Below are positions 51,454-60,138 of a stretch of 64,000 bases of DNA, piece by piece; positions within the stretch are counted from its first letter, which is position 1; each line of letters starts with the position of its first letter. A program made the position numbers and the translations under genes. The stretch spans positions 124,001-188,000 of the forward strand of contig NZ_QTJV01000001.1 in assembly GCF_003412465.1 (NCBI RefSeq), written 5' to 3'. The notes under the pieces were generated by a model. That model saw only the letters and a list, made by a program, of their open reading frames with translations. It had not been told where the DNA came from and ran no database searches. The stretch is from Chitinophaga silvisoli. GTDB taxonomy: Bacteria > Bacteroidota > Bacteroidia > Chitinophagales > Chitinophagaceae.

Positions 51454-53058
51454 ATGAAGAGACTACTGATAATACTCATAAGTGCGACTACGCTGTATTC
51501 CTGCCGCAAGCTGGATCAGCCTATCACACGCGAATATACGGAGGAGGCCTACTGGCGGGATGCCGATGATGCCATCGCAGCTGTGAATAGCTGTTATGAA
51601 AACATGTCGAACGATGGCTACTTCTTTGGTAACGAAGCCCTGAGCGACAACGCTTATGTAAATGGTATCGGCTTTGACAATGTAACCGCTATTGCCGATG
51701 GTGCTTATGATCCATCCAATGCAAGGGTGACAAACGAATGGTCCTACCGCTATACCTGCATCCGCAAGTGTAACACGGTTACTACCAACATTGATAAAGT
51801 GCCAAACCTCGATTCTACCCTGAAAAAGAGAATCCTGGCAGAAGCACGTTTTATCCGTGCCTATTCTTACTTCCAGCTGGCAGACTGGTATGGAGATGTT
51901 CCTTTCTATACCAACCTGATCACCATCAATGAAGCTAAGAACATCAGCCGTACACCTAAGGCAGACATCCTCAATTTTGTACAGTCAGAACTGGCTGCCA
52001 TCCGTGCAGACCTGCCTGTGAATACCGCTTACGCTGACCAGGACAGGGGCCGCATTACCCGTGGTGCTGCTATCGCCTTCAGTGCACGCGTTCACTTATA
52101 TAAAGGAGAATGGCAGGCTGTGGTAGATGATTGTGAACAACTCATCGGCAGAACTGATAATGGTACTTATAGCCTGCAATCCAGCTATAAGAATGTATTC
52201 AGCATCAACAATGAATACAACAGCGAAGTAATACTCGACCTGCAATATGGTGGTGGCCGTACCTTCTCCACACAACGCAGCTTCCTGCCACAGACCGTTG
52301 CACTGCTCAGAAGTGTACTGGTACCTACACAGGACCTGGTGGATGACTATGTAATGCTGAATGGTAAAGGAATTACTGAATCAGGTTCCGGTTACAATGA
52401 GAATAATCCTTACATCAACAGGGATCCCCGTTTCGAAGCTACCATTCTGCATGATGGTTCTACTATCACAGACTTTAACGGTACTGTACAAACGATTCTT
52501 ACGCAGCCGGGTTCCAATCCTGCTACCAACAGCGTGGATGACCAGGGTGCTTCTCCTACCGGTTATTACTTCTATAAATATTACGATCCTACAGCCAGCA
52601 ATTACAATTCCAGCCTGAATCTGATCATGATTCGCTATGCAGAAGTATTGCTGATGTATGCAGAAGCTAAAAATGAACTGGGACAACTGGATGCAAATGT
52701 ATGGAACACCACGATCCGTGCATTGCGTGTACGTGCTGGCTTCAACGATGCAGGTGCTACAGTATATCCTTCCACTACCAGCGATCAGCTCAGAACTATC
52801 GTACGCCGCGAAAGACGTGCAGAACTGGCATTCGAAGGCATCCGTCCGTTCGACATCCGCCGCTGGAAAATTGCTGACCAGGTAATGGCCAGACCAGTAA
52901 GAGGTATCAAGGTATCCGGTGGTGCTTTCAACAAAGATGCAAATGGATATATCATTGTTGAAAACAGGATTTTCAATAATCCCAAGCATTACCTCTGGCC
53001 GGTGCCTACATTCGAACGTGACCAAAACAGTAACCTTGGACAAAACCAGGGTTGGTAG
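51454..53058 (+). CDS. SusD-type glycan-binding lipoprotein
   Basis: 534 residues. A lipoprotein signal (MKRLLIILISATTLYSC) is followed by RKLDQPITREYTEEAYWRDA. TPR helices include RILAEARFIRAYSYFQLADW, and the C-terminal part has LRTIVRRERRAELAFEGIRPF, the typical RRxELAFEG.R..D.RRW motif (FDIRRWKI). It starts 4 bases after SusC. It binds the oligosaccharide at the cell surface and closes over the SusC barrel. Confidence 0.95.
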   Translation: MKRLLIILISATTLYSCRKLDQPITREYTEEAYWRDADDAIAAVNSCYENMSNDGYFFGNEALSDNAYVNGIGFDNVTAIADGAYDPSNARVTNEWSYRYTCIRKCNTVTTNIDKVPNLDSTLKKRILAEARFIRAYSYFQLADWYGDVPFYTNLITINEAKNISRTPKADILNFVQSELAAIRADLPVNTAYADQDRGRITRGAAIAFSARVHLYKGEWQAVVDDCEQLIGRTDNGTYSLQSSYKNVFSINNEYNSEVILDLQYGGGRTFSTQRSFLPQTVALLRSVLVPTQDLVDDYVMLNGKGITESGSGYNENNPYINRDPRFEATILHDGSTITDFNGTVQTILTQPGSNPATNSVDDQGASPTGYYFYKYYDPTASNYNSSLNLIMIRYAEVLLMYAEAKNELGQLDANVWNTTIRALRVRAGFNDAGATVYPSTTSDQLRTIVRRERRAELAFEGIRPFDIRRWKIADQVMARPVRGIKVSGGAFNKDANGYIIVENRIFNNPKHYLWPVPTFERDQNSNLGQNQGW

Positions 53059-53090
53059 AATTTCCACTTATTTTAAAAATGCTGCAAAAC

Positions 53091-54224
53091 ATGAAAACAT
53101 ACTTCCTGCATATATTAGCCATCATGTCCCTGTTGGCTGCAAGCTGTAAAAAGGACGATTATAAACTCAACACGAACATGAAGCCGGTACCTGCCCTGAG
53201 CGCACCGGTAGACGATAAGTATATCAAACTGCAACCAACGACCAGTGCTTCTGTAGCCTTCGAATGGGAGCAGGCTCGTGCCGAAGATGGCTCACTGGTA
53301 TTGTACGAAGTAGTGTTCGACAAGGAAAGCGGTGACTTCTCCGCACCACTGGCTACCATTTCTTCTGATGGTGGTGGGGTGAATAACAAACTGACCCTGT
53401 CTCACAAAGACCTGAACACTATTGCCGCCAAAGCTGGTATCGCCTCTCTCGCTACAGGCAAACTGAAATGGACTGTCAACGCATCCAAAGGATACAATAT
53501 CCAGAAGGCTGCTGAAACCCGTACCATCGAGGTGGAAAGACCCAATGGCTTTGCAGAAATTCCTGTAGATGTATACCTGACCGGTTCTGCTACCGAAGCC
53601 GGCGATAACCTGGCAGCTGCCATGAAATTGAAATCTACATCAGCAGGTGTATTTGAAATCTATACTTCCCTGAAAAATGGTACTTACCATTTCACAGACA
53701 GAAATACCGGTACGCCTACTACTTTCTATATTGACGGGGGGGCTGTAAAACAGGATGGAGAAGGTACACAAACTGCTGGTACCAAGGTATACCGCCTGCA
53801 ACTGGACTTTAACAATGCTGCGGCTACCGTGACCGAAATCACTGGTATGGGCCTGTGGTTTGCGCCAGAAAACAAAATCATGTATCCACTGGATTATGTG
53901 AGCAATGGTGTATGGTCATTCAAAAATCAGCTGATCAACTTCCACCAGGAATCATGGGGCCGTGATGAACGTTATAAATTCCGCCTGAGTGTAACTGCTG
54001 CTGATGGTACCACGGGCTACGAATGGTGGGGTTCTTCCAATGCGGACAACAGTCGCCCTACTTCCGCAACACCACTGTCATTCTGGGAACTGCACCTGAT
54101 CACCAATTCTGATCAGTACAACTACTGTTTCAAGTTTAGCAGTGATGTAGACACTAAAAACTGTGATGTGAATGTATACTTCTCACCAGAGAAGACCTAT
54201 ACCCACGAAGTGATCATTAAATAA
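53091..54224 (+). CDS. SusE/SusF-like surface glycan-binding lipoprotein
   Basis: 377 residues from MKTYFLHILAIMSLLAASC (lipobox LAAS-C); an in-frame start at 53052 would overlap SusD and adds no signal. Mature features are ALSAPVDDKYIKLQPTTSAS and VAFEWEQARAEDGSLVLYEV, the SusE N-terminal Ig-like domain. Later beta domains have YLTGSATEAGDNLAAAMKLK and GTYHFTDRNTGTPTTFYID, followed by a C-terminal region with ERYKFRLSVTAADGTTGYEW. It lies between SusD and the GH76 genes and presents substrate to them. Confidence 0.85.
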   Translation: MKTYFLHILAIMSLLAASCKKDDYKLNTNMKPVPALSAPVDDKYIKLQPTTSASVAFEWEQARAEDGSLVLYEVVFDKESGDFSAPLATISSDGGGVNNKLTLSHKDLNTIAAKAGIASLATGKLKWTVNASKGYNIQKAAETRTIEVERPNGFAEIPVDVYLTGSATEAGDNLAAAMKLKSTSAGVFEIYTSLKNGTYHFTDRNTGTPTTFYIDGGAVKQDGEGTQTAGTKVYRLQLDFNNAAATVTEITGMGLWFAPENKIMYPLDYVSNGVWSFKNQLINFHQESWGRDERYKFRLSVTAADGTTGYEWWGSSNADNSRPTSATPLSFWELHLITNSDQYNYCFKFSSDVDTKNCDVNVYFSPEKTYTHEVIIK

Positions 54225-54235
54225 ATTATTGAATT

Positions 54236-55369
54236 ATGCGCAAATTGATAATTGTTGGCACCTTACTCATCACAGGATTTACTTCCTGCCTGAAAGAGCC
54301 CGTGGACGATGGTCCCGGGCCTGGCGCAGGCGCGGTGAGTTATGTATATAACTGGCCTGCTATCGCTGATTCTACTGAAAAATCGCTGATCAGTGGCTGG
54401 TACAACCAGAGTGGCAATTACTTTAACAAGAATAATAGCAGTGATCAGACGTTCAACTACTGGCCCAATGCCCATGCGCTGGACCTGCTGGTAGATGCGT
54501 ACCTTCGTACAGGTGATCCTGCCATCAAAGCCCGTATGGATAAGCTGCTGGATGGTGCACAGGCAAAGAATGGCAATACGATCATCAATCACTTCTATGA
54601 TGATATGGAATGGATGACCCTGGCCTGCCTGCGTGCATATGAGGCGACCAGCGATGCAAAGTACAAAACTGCTGCTACCACCCTGTGGAATGATATCAAA
54701 GGAGGATGGGATGAAAATTTTGGTGGTGGTATTTATTGGAATAAGGACCGTCAAAACAAAAATACGCCCGCCAATGCGCCCGCCAGCATCATCGCTTCCC
54801 GCTTTTACCAGCTGGATCATAAAGGCGATGACCTGGCCTGGGCCAAAAAAATCTATCAGTGGCAAAAAGATAACCTGGTAGATCCAACCACGGGCCTGGT
54901 ATGGGATGGCCTGGATGTCAGTGGTACGAACAAAGCCTGGAAGTTTACCTACAACCAGGGAGTGTTCATCGGTGCCGCAGTAGAGTTATACAAGCTCACC
55001 GGCGATAATACCTACATTGCCGATGCACTGAGAACAGCGAATAACGCCCTGGGCAGTGAATTCACCAGCAACAACATCTTTAAAGATGAGGGTGGGGGAG
55101 ATGGTGGTCTCTTCAAAGGGATCCTGGTACGCTACTTAATGCTGCTTATTACAGATGGCAGCATCTCCAGCACCGATCAGGCAAAGTTTGCCAATTCACT
55201 TTTATTAAATGCTCAAACAATGTGGCTGAAGGGTACTTCCCGCCCACAGGTCATATTTAATACCAGCTGGACGACTACGGCTACTACAACAGATCTGACC
55301 ACCCAGCTCAGCGGGTCAATGTTGATTGAAGCTGTCGCCAGACTAAAAGAACTGGAATTGATTGATTAA
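54236..55369 (+). CDS. GH76 endo-alpha-1,6-mannanase lipoprotein (first copy)
   Basis: 377 residues. The lipoprotein signal ends ITGFTSC. The alpha/alpha barrel has DQTFNYWPNAHALDLLVDAY and the catalytic Asp pair in HFYDDMEWMTLACLRAYEAT, the hallmark YDDxxW of GH76. NFGGGIYWNKDRQNKNTP and TYNQGVFIGAAVELYKLTGD follow. It cleaves alpha-1,6-mannose backbones at the cell surface. A hairpin separates it from the second GH76 gene. Confidence 0.93.
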   Translation: MRKLIIVGTLLITGFTSCLKEPVDDGPGPGAGAVSYVYNWPAIADSTEKSLISGWYNQSGNYFNKNNSSDQTFNYWPNAHALDLLVDAYLRTGDPAIKARMDKLLDGAQAKNGNTIINHFYDDMEWMTLACLRAYEATSDAKYKTAATTLWNDIKGGWDENFGGGIYWNKDRQNKNTPANAPASIIASRFYQLDHKGDDLAWAKKIYQWQKDNLVDPTTGLVWDGLDVSGTNKAWKFTYNQGVFIGAAVELYKLTGDNTYIADALRTANNALGSEFTSNNIFKDEGGGDGGLFKGILVRYLMLLITDGSISSTDQAKFANSLLLNAQTMWLKGTSRPQVIFNTSWTTTATTTDLTTQLSGSMLIEAVARLKELELID

Positions 55370-55403
55370 TTTTAGATCTCCGGCCGAAGCCGGAGATCTA
55401 AAA
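55370..55403 (+). terminator. Perfect intercistronic hairpin
   Basis: A 15-bp perfect stem (55370-55384 with 55389-55403) with loop CGAA has A and T outer ends. It stands between the two GH76 genes and starts one base after the first stop. It may terminate part of the transcripts or protect the upstream mRNA from 3' decay. Confidence 0.8.
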
Positions 55404-55413
55404 ATCCACAAGC

Positions 55414-56478
55414 ATGCTTAAATACTCAGGTCTCATGATGCTGCTATGCCTTCATAGCAGCATTTTCGCGCAGTCATCTGCCAACAAAACCCACGCAGAC
55501 ACACTCTGGTCATCAGTTAGCAGGAACCTTTATGACGCGCAGAACAAACTCTATTATGAAACTACCAACAAAGAGAAGAATGAAAATCCTCATTCCTACC
55601 TCTGGCCATTGTGTGGTCTCATTCAGGCTGCCAACGAGATGGAAGCCATCCACCCGGGCAAGCATTACATGCCCACCGTTATTACCGCTATTAATGCTTA
55701 TTACGACAAGAAAGCGCCGGCCCCGGGCTACGACTCCTATGTCGTGAAAGAAAAGGGTGGCGACAGGTTCTATGACGACAATCAGTGGATCGCCATTGCC
55801 TACCTGGATGCGTACAAGCGCACAAAGAAAAAATGGTACCTTGAAAAAGCCACGGAAATCTATAAATTTATGATGACGGGCTTTGATACCGTATCCGGTG
55901 GTGGTTTATACTGGAAAGAGGGCGATAAGGGTGGTAAGAACACCTGTTCTAATGGCCCGGGCATATTGGTAGCCTTACAGTTATACGATGCTACCAAACA
56001 GAAAAGCTACCTCGACACGGCTTTGTTGTTGTACAATTGGGTCAACAAATACCTGCAGGCACCGGAAGGCTTCTACTACGATATGATTCATGTGCCGTCA
56101 CTCAGGATCGACTCCGCTACCTATACCTACAATGCGGGTACGATGCTGGAGGCCAATGTCAAACTATATCACATTACAAAAGATAAGCATTACCTGGAAG
56201 CTGCACAGCATATAGCAGCAGGCAGTTATGCTCACTTCTTCCGTCAGGGCAGGTTCCCATATTCCTATTGGTTCAACGCTGTTCTGCTCAGAGGATACGA
56301 AGCATTGTACGCTGTGGATGGTAACCGACAGTATATCAATGCAATGCAGGAAGATGCCGACAAAGTATGGGCTAGCGAAAGCGATCAAAGCGGACTGGTA
56401 GGCCGTAAGACGGACAAAGATTTATTAGGTCAAACTGGTATGATGGAAATTTATGCCCGCCTTGCCCGGATAAAATGA
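55414..56478 (+). CDS. GH76 alpha-1,6-mannanase (second copy)
   Basis: 354 residues. A signal peptide (MLKYSGLMMLLCLHSSIFAQ) has no lipobox, so it is probably periplasmic, unlike the first copy. The barrel shows NPHSYLWPLCGLIQAANEME, the catalytic RFYDDNQWIAIAYLDAYKRT, GGGLYWKEGDKGGKNTCSNG and TYTYNAGTMLEANVKLYHIT. It probably degrades the oligosaccharides brought in by SusCD. A terminator follows. Confidence 0.92.
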   Translation: MLKYSGLMMLLCLHSSIFAQSSANKTHADTLWSSVSRNLYDAQNKLYYETTNKEKNENPHSYLWPLCGLIQAANEMEAIHPGKHYMPTVITAINAYYDKKAPAPGYDSYVVKEKGGDRFYDDNQWIAIAYLDAYKRTKKKWYLEKATEIYKFMMTGFDTVSGGGLYWKEGDKGGKNTCSNGPGILVALQLYDATKQKSYLDTALLLYNWVNKYLQAPEGFYYDMIHVPSLRIDSATYTYNAGTMLEANVKLYHITKDKHYLEAAQHIAAGSYAHFFRQGRFPYSYWFNAVLLRGYEALYAVDGNRQYINAMQEDADKVWASESDQSGLVGRKTDKDLLGQTGMMEIYARLARIK

Positions 56479-56510
56479 GTATCTTTGCTGCTCTATGAAA
56501 TACAGGAATA

Positions 56511-56544
56511 CAAAAGGTTACCTCCGAAACAGGGTAACCTTTTG
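56511..56544 (+). terminator. Terminator of the mannan operon
   Basis: CAAAAGGTTACC (56511-56522) pairs with GGTAACCTTTTG (56533-56544) across a 10-base loop. The A/T-rich ends allow function in both directions. Confidence 0.85.
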
Positions 56545-56567
56545 TGTTTCATGGCATAACCATTAAT

Positions 56568-56876
56568 ATGTACACCGTTTATATCCTTTTTTCCCGTAGG
56601 TACCAGAAAATCTATACCGGACACACGACTGATCTTGTTAAGAGATTTCACTTTCACAATGTGCATGGCCGCCAGAAGGGGACCCTGCAGTACAGACCAT
56701 GGGAAGTGATCTACCTGCAAAATTTCGACGATAAGATCTCTGCTATGAAACATGAATGGCTGCTCAAATCAGGCAAGGGCCGTGCATGGATCTGGTCACG
56801 TATCAAGGAGGAGTTCTATGCCAATGGATATATCAGCGGATCAGTTACTTCCGTCCACGGGATATCAGAAATATGA
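56568..56876 (+). CDS. GIY-YIG domain protein (UPF0213-like)
   Basis: 102 residues from the ATG at 56568. The GIY-YIG core has MYTVYILFSRRYQKIYTGHT (VYI...YTG), a following LVKRFHFHN segment, YRPWEVIYLQNFDDK and AMKHEWLLKSGKGRAW with the conserved Glu. Stand-alone proteins of this size are common in Bacteroidota; their DNA substrate is unknown. Its 3' end overlaps the convergent small lipoprotein gene by 32 bases. Confidence 0.85.
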   Translation: MYTVYILFSRRYQKIYTGHTTDLVKRFHFHNVHGRQKGTLQYRPWEVIYLQNFDDKISAMKHEWLLKSGKGRAWIWSRIKEEFYANGYISGSVTSVHGISEI

Positions 56877-57006
56877 TCAGGAATACCACAACAGCTACAG
56901 CTATAATTCCTGTCCATACACCGGCTTTAAAAATGCCGCCTACTACTTCACAGCTGCTTAACAGCATGATGGCAAAACCCAGTAATGCAAGTTGTAAGTT
57001 TTTCAT
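56845..57006 (-). CDS. Small lipoprotein/membrane protein
   Basis: 53 residues from the ATG at 57006. The lipobox-type signal (MKNLQLALLGFAIMLLSSC) is followed by EVVGGIFKAGVWTGI and a membrane segment (IIAVAVVVFLIIFLISR) with a basic end. I have a general memory of similar small CEVVGGIFKAG proteins in Bacteroidota. Function is unknown. An in-frame upstream start at 57057 would disrupt the signal. Confidence 0.65.
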   Translation of the reverse strand: MKNLQLALLGFAIMLLSSCEVVGGIFKAGVWTGIIAVAVVVFLIIFLISRGRK

Positions 57007-57060
57007 AATCTTCGCTTTACCAACTGGTACATCATACAGTGTGCCAGATGTAACCATGCC

Positions 57061-58269
57061 TTAACCCTTACTATGGTAAAGGTCCACCAGGAGTGAGATC
57101 ATGTGGGCAGACAGTTGATCCGAACGTTTGTAGAAAGCATACCGCAGCCCGATTTCCTTAAATGTATAGTGATGGGATAATTGCCTGAATGGGGTATAAC
57201 GTACCCCTATGCCCGCTTTGTAACTGCTAAACCGGCTAAGGTCATAGTCGGATGTATAGTAGGTTTCATCCAGCGTATGCGCTTTATAGGGCCTGAAGTA
57301 TTTTGCTTTTGTCTGGGTATAAACCCGTACCAGTGGCGACAGGGTAAAGGCAGGACTTAATTTTACAGGCATTTCCAGCTGGAAGGTATGACTGCTGATA
57401 CCGAAATTGTCCTTGTAATACCGGTAGTAGGAGCGGATAATCACATTATTTCCTGTGAAGACGTTCAGCTGTACACCAAGAGGTATTTTCCATCGTTCCC
57501 GTGGCAGGTTTTCCACTCTTAGGGTATCATTGTTGAAGTAGATCCTGTGAAAAGGCGTGGATAAGAGGCCTTCCTGGTATACAAATTCAGGGAAGACGGC
57601 AAATTGCATGCGCTGGTTGATCACCTGGTAATAAGCAAAGCTGAAGTTGTACGAGGTACGCCTGTAAATGTCGAACCATTGTTTATAACGAAGCTCTTCG
57701 GGGTAGACCAGGGTTTCGGGGCTGTAATGATCGGGGTCAAAACGGCCCCAGCGGAGGTCGTCGAAGTAGGCCTGGACCCCCACAGTAAAACGGCGGGTCT
57801 GGTCCGTGCTTTCCTTGCTGAAATTTACGCCAACAGGTATGGAGAGGTAGTCTGATTCCAATGATAAGCCGGCATTGATGCCTGCACTTACATGGTGCTT
57901 GTTGAAGTTGCGTGTGTAGCCGGTGCTGAGGTGAAAGCGGTTATCGTGGTAAGAGGCGGAGCTCATGACGAAGTCGATCCGGTCAGTAGAGGCGGAGGTG
58001 ATGACATCGATGCCGAAATCAAGCTGGAAGGTATTGGCTGAATCACGCTGGTGATTGATGGAGACATCGGTGGCGTAGACAGTGAGTGCTTCGGTACCGG
58101 TTCCGCCGGTGACGGCGGAGTGATTGCCATCCTGTGTGTAGTAGGATTGCAGCAACTGAATGTCGGTTTTGGAAATGCGCTTCGGGTGATATGCCGTGCT
58201 ATCGTTTTGTTGCGCTAACCCTGTGATGTAACTCATTAGCAGGGCGGCGGCAATGAAAATTCTTTTCAT
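57061..58269 (-). CDS. DUF3570 outer-membrane beta-barrel protein
   Basis: 402 residues. A signal peptide (MKRIFIAAALLMSYITGLAQ) is followed by a beta-rich chain with alternating aromatic strands: FQLDFGIDVITSASTDRIDF, RFHLSTGYTRNFNKHHVSAG, GIRYTPFR-like and ITFKEIGLRY-like ends. The DRIDFVMSSAS motif and overall length fit DUF3570. It is the last gene of the thioredoxin/ApbE/DUF4266 operon and may be the outer-membrane part of that redox system. A 14-bp repeat array separates it from DUF4266. Confidence 0.82.
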   Translation of the reverse strand: MKRIFIAAALLMSYITGLAQQNDSTAYHPKRISKTDIQLLQSYYTQDGNHSAVTGGTGTEALTVYATDVSINHQRDSANTFQLDFGIDVITSASTDRIDFVMSSASYHDNRFHLSTGYTRNFNKHHVSAGINAGLSLESDYLSIPVGVNFSKESTDQTRRFTVGVQAYFDDLRWGRFDPDHYSPETLVYPEELRYKQWFDIYRRTSYNFSFAYYQVINQRMQFAVFPEFVYQEGLLSTPFHRIYFNNDTLRVENLPRERWKIPLGVQLNVFTGNNVIIRSYYRYYKDNFGISSHTFQLEMPVKLSPAFTLSPLVRVYTQTKAKYFRPYKAHTLDETYYTSDYDLSRFSSYKAGIGVRYTPFRQLSHHYTFKEIGLRYAFYKRSDQLSAHMISLLVDLYHSKG

Positions 58270-58387
58270 ACATTCTAAGAATTAAATCCATTCGTGTTGG
58301 TCTATCAGGTGAATTCAGGTTGCTTGAGTCAATAGGAGTTCTGCAATCGGATCAGGTCAATCAATTTGAACGAGACAATTAAATTCC

Positions 58388-58509
58388 TTCGATCAAATCC
58401 TTTCAATCAAATCTCTTCAATCAAATCTCTTCGATCAAATCCTTTCAATCAAATCCTTTCAATCAAATCCCTTCAATCAAATCCCTTCAATCAAATCTCT
58501 TCGATCAAT
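58388..58509 (-). repeat. 14-bp tandem repeat, 8.7 copies
   Basis: Eight full units of TTC(A/G)ATCAAATC(C/T)(C/T)(C/T) (58388-58499) and a partial unit end at 58509. The unit is not a multiple of three and lies between the DUF4266 and DUF3570 genes, touching the last codons of DUF4266. Copies differ only at three to four positions. Confidence 0.93.
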
Positions 58510-58705
58510 TACATCCACAACCCCCGCTCCCTTGCCCGGTTCCACCTCCACTACTCCCTTCGCGATATGTGTGTACATTCTCATCGAATTTTTCCAGCGT
58601 CGATTTCCCTAACTGCATGTTCTGATCATTCAGGTACATCCGCTGGTAAGGTTTTACCGTAGTACAAGCTGTAAGAAACAGCAGAAGTATGCAATACTTG
58701 AGCAT
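58505..58705 (-). CDS. DUF4266 small lipoprotein
   Basis: 66 residues. The signal and lipobox are MLKYCILLLFLTAC. The mature peptide begins TTVKPYQRMYLND and ends THREG-like YREGSSGGGTGQGSGGCGCN. The short length, the position between ApbE and DUF3570, and the Gly/Cys-rich end are typical of DUF4266. The EGSSGG segment resembles the (D/E)GxSG(A/G) motif that ApbE flavinylates, so it may carry covalent FMN. It starts 2 bases after ApbE ends. Confidence 0.85.
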   Translation of the reverse strand: MLKYCILLLFLTACTTVKPYQRMYLNDQNMQLGKSTLEKFDENVHTYREGSSGGGTGQGSGGCGCN

Positions 58706-58707
58706 GA

Positions 58708-59592
58708 TTAATTCATTTTAATATTTGCCGATCTATAAATCTTATTGTCTTCATCTATGAGTATGCAATGCACGTCTGGCAACTGGTTCACGAGGTCCAT
58801 ACCCGCTTTTGTGCCCATTACGGTAACGGCTGTAGCCAGGGCATCAGAAAGTTCTGCGCTGGGACTGATTACGGTGACGCTTTTTATATAAGGTACCGGT
58901 AGCCCTTTGCGGGGATCAATATTGTGCGAGTACCTGATTCCATCCTTTTCTACATATTGTTCATAATTGCCGGAGGTGGCGACAGCGGCATTTTTCACAG
59001 GCAGCCAGAAAAGCATTTCCCTGCTGTTGTCAGGGTTGGCAATGCCTACTTTCCAGGGTTCGGGTCCCCAGGTACTGAGATCACCGCTGGCATTGATAAC
59101 CCCACTGCTCACTCCCTGTGCCTGCAGCAGGGCTTTGGCCTTATCAGCTGCGTAACCTTTGCCAATGGCACCAAAGCCGATGGCCATGCCTTGTTTTGAA
59201 AGGAATACCTGTTCATCCTGTAGCTGGATATGTTGATAGCCCGTGTTTGCAAGGGCAGTGGCTATTTGTGAAGCTGCCGGCCAGTGAAAGCCCCGTTCTT
59301 TAAATTTCCACAATTGTTTTAAAGCGCCGGAGCTGATATCAAAAGCACCCTGTGTAATTTTGCTGAGATGCTGGCAACGCTGAATGAGTTGGAATACTTC
59401 GGGGGGCACCTTCACAGGATATACGCCGGCGTTAGTATTGATCTGCGCTGTGATGGAAGTATCATTAAATTCAGTGAGCAGGGTTTCGATGCGTTGTATT
59501 TCCTGTACAGCGTTGTGTAGCAGAGCTTCTGTTGTATTGGCGATCAGCTCAAATTCAGAGCCCATGAGGCGGATCTGCAATTTGCTTTGCAT
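58708..59592 (-). CDS. apbE: FAD:protein FMN transferase (ApbE)
   Basis: 294 residues. Conserved ApbE blocks: EFNDTSITAQINTNAGV, GAFDISSGALKQLW, IGFGAIGKGYAADKAKALL, GVINASGDLSTWG, HNIDPRKGLPVP and ELSDALATAVTVMG. It moves FMN from FAD to Ser/Thr of target proteins. The protein begins MQSKLQIRLMGSEFEL without a signal peptide, unusual for an enzyme that normally acts outside the cytoplasm. Operon neighbours are a thioredoxin upstream and DUF4266 downstream. Confidence 0.93.
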   Translation of the reverse strand: MQSKLQIRLMGSEFELIANTTEALLHNAVQEIQRIETLLTEFNDTSITAQINTNAGVYPVKVPPEVFQLIQRCQHLSKITQGAFDISSGALKQLWKFKERGFHWPAASQIATALANTGYQHIQLQDEQVFLSKQGMAIGFGAIGKGYAADKAKALLQAQGVSSGVINASGDLSTWGPEPWKVGIANPDNSREMLFWLPVKNAAVATSGNYEQYVEKDGIRYSHNIDPRKGLPVPYIKSVTVISPSAELSDALATAVTVMGTKAGMDLVNQLPDVHCILIDEDNKIYRSANIKMN

Positions 59593-59594
59593 GG

Positions 59595-60014
59595 CTATTG
59601 CATGAGCTGTTTAAGTGTGTTGATGAATCTTTCGGGAGTTTCCTGTTTGACAGGTACATTGGCCATGAGTTTCTTCCCGGGGCTGAGGAGTACTACCTGT
59701 GGAAAACTTCCTTTGGGGTTGAAGGCAGCAGCCAGGGAATCGTATTGGTCGCGAAGAGGTTGGGCGATCTTTTTTCTTTGTGGGAAGTCCGCTTCGAGGA
59801 GTACGAGTTTGTCTTGCGCAAAGCGCAGGAAGCTGCTGTCTGAAAGAATGTTTTTTTCAAATTGAATACAGGGGATGCACCAGTCGGAACCGGAGAACAC
59901 CAGCATGATGTTACGACCTGATTGCGCGGCTTGCGCAAAGGCCTTGTCAGGGTTTTGCAATACCTGTCCTTTAGCGGAGAATGTACAGATAAGCAGGAAT
60001 AGGAGGAGTTTCAT
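59595..60014 (-). CDS. Secreted thioredoxin-fold protein
   Basis: 139 residues. A signal peptide (MKLLLFLLICTFSAKGQ) precedes a thioredoxin domain with FSGSDWCIPCIQFEKNIL (CxxC at about 49-52) and DFPQRKKIAQPLRDQYDSLA. It is the DUF255/Thioredoxin_7-like type found in Bacteroidota envelopes. It heads the ApbE operon and may reduce the cysteines of the DUF4266 GCGC tail. Confidence 0.85.
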   Translation of the reverse strand: MKLLLFLLICTFSAKGQVLQNPDKAFAQAAQSGRNIMLVFSGSDWCIPCIQFEKNILSDSSFLRFAQDKLVLLEADFPQRKKIAQPLRDQYDSLAAAFNPKGSFPQVVLLSPGKKLMANVPVKQETPERFINTLKQLMQ

Positions 60015-60096
60015 TCTTAAAATATAGGTTATTGCAAATTTAACTTATCCCGGGGAATTTGGCGCTTCCGGCGGATTTGCTCATGCCAGCCAATTG

Positions 60097-60123
60097 GTGA
60101 GCGGCAGTAAGGCTGTCGCTCAC
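60097..60123. terminator. Hairpin downstream of MscS gene
   Basis: GTGAGCGGCAG (60097-60107) pairs with CTGTCGCTCAC (60113-60123) with one G-U pair and a 5-base loop. It lies 16 bases beyond the MscS stop on the minus strand. There is no T tract, so it may be a stabilising hairpin rather than a true terminator. Confidence 0.5.
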
Positions 60124-60138
60124 AAAACGCAGAAGTAT

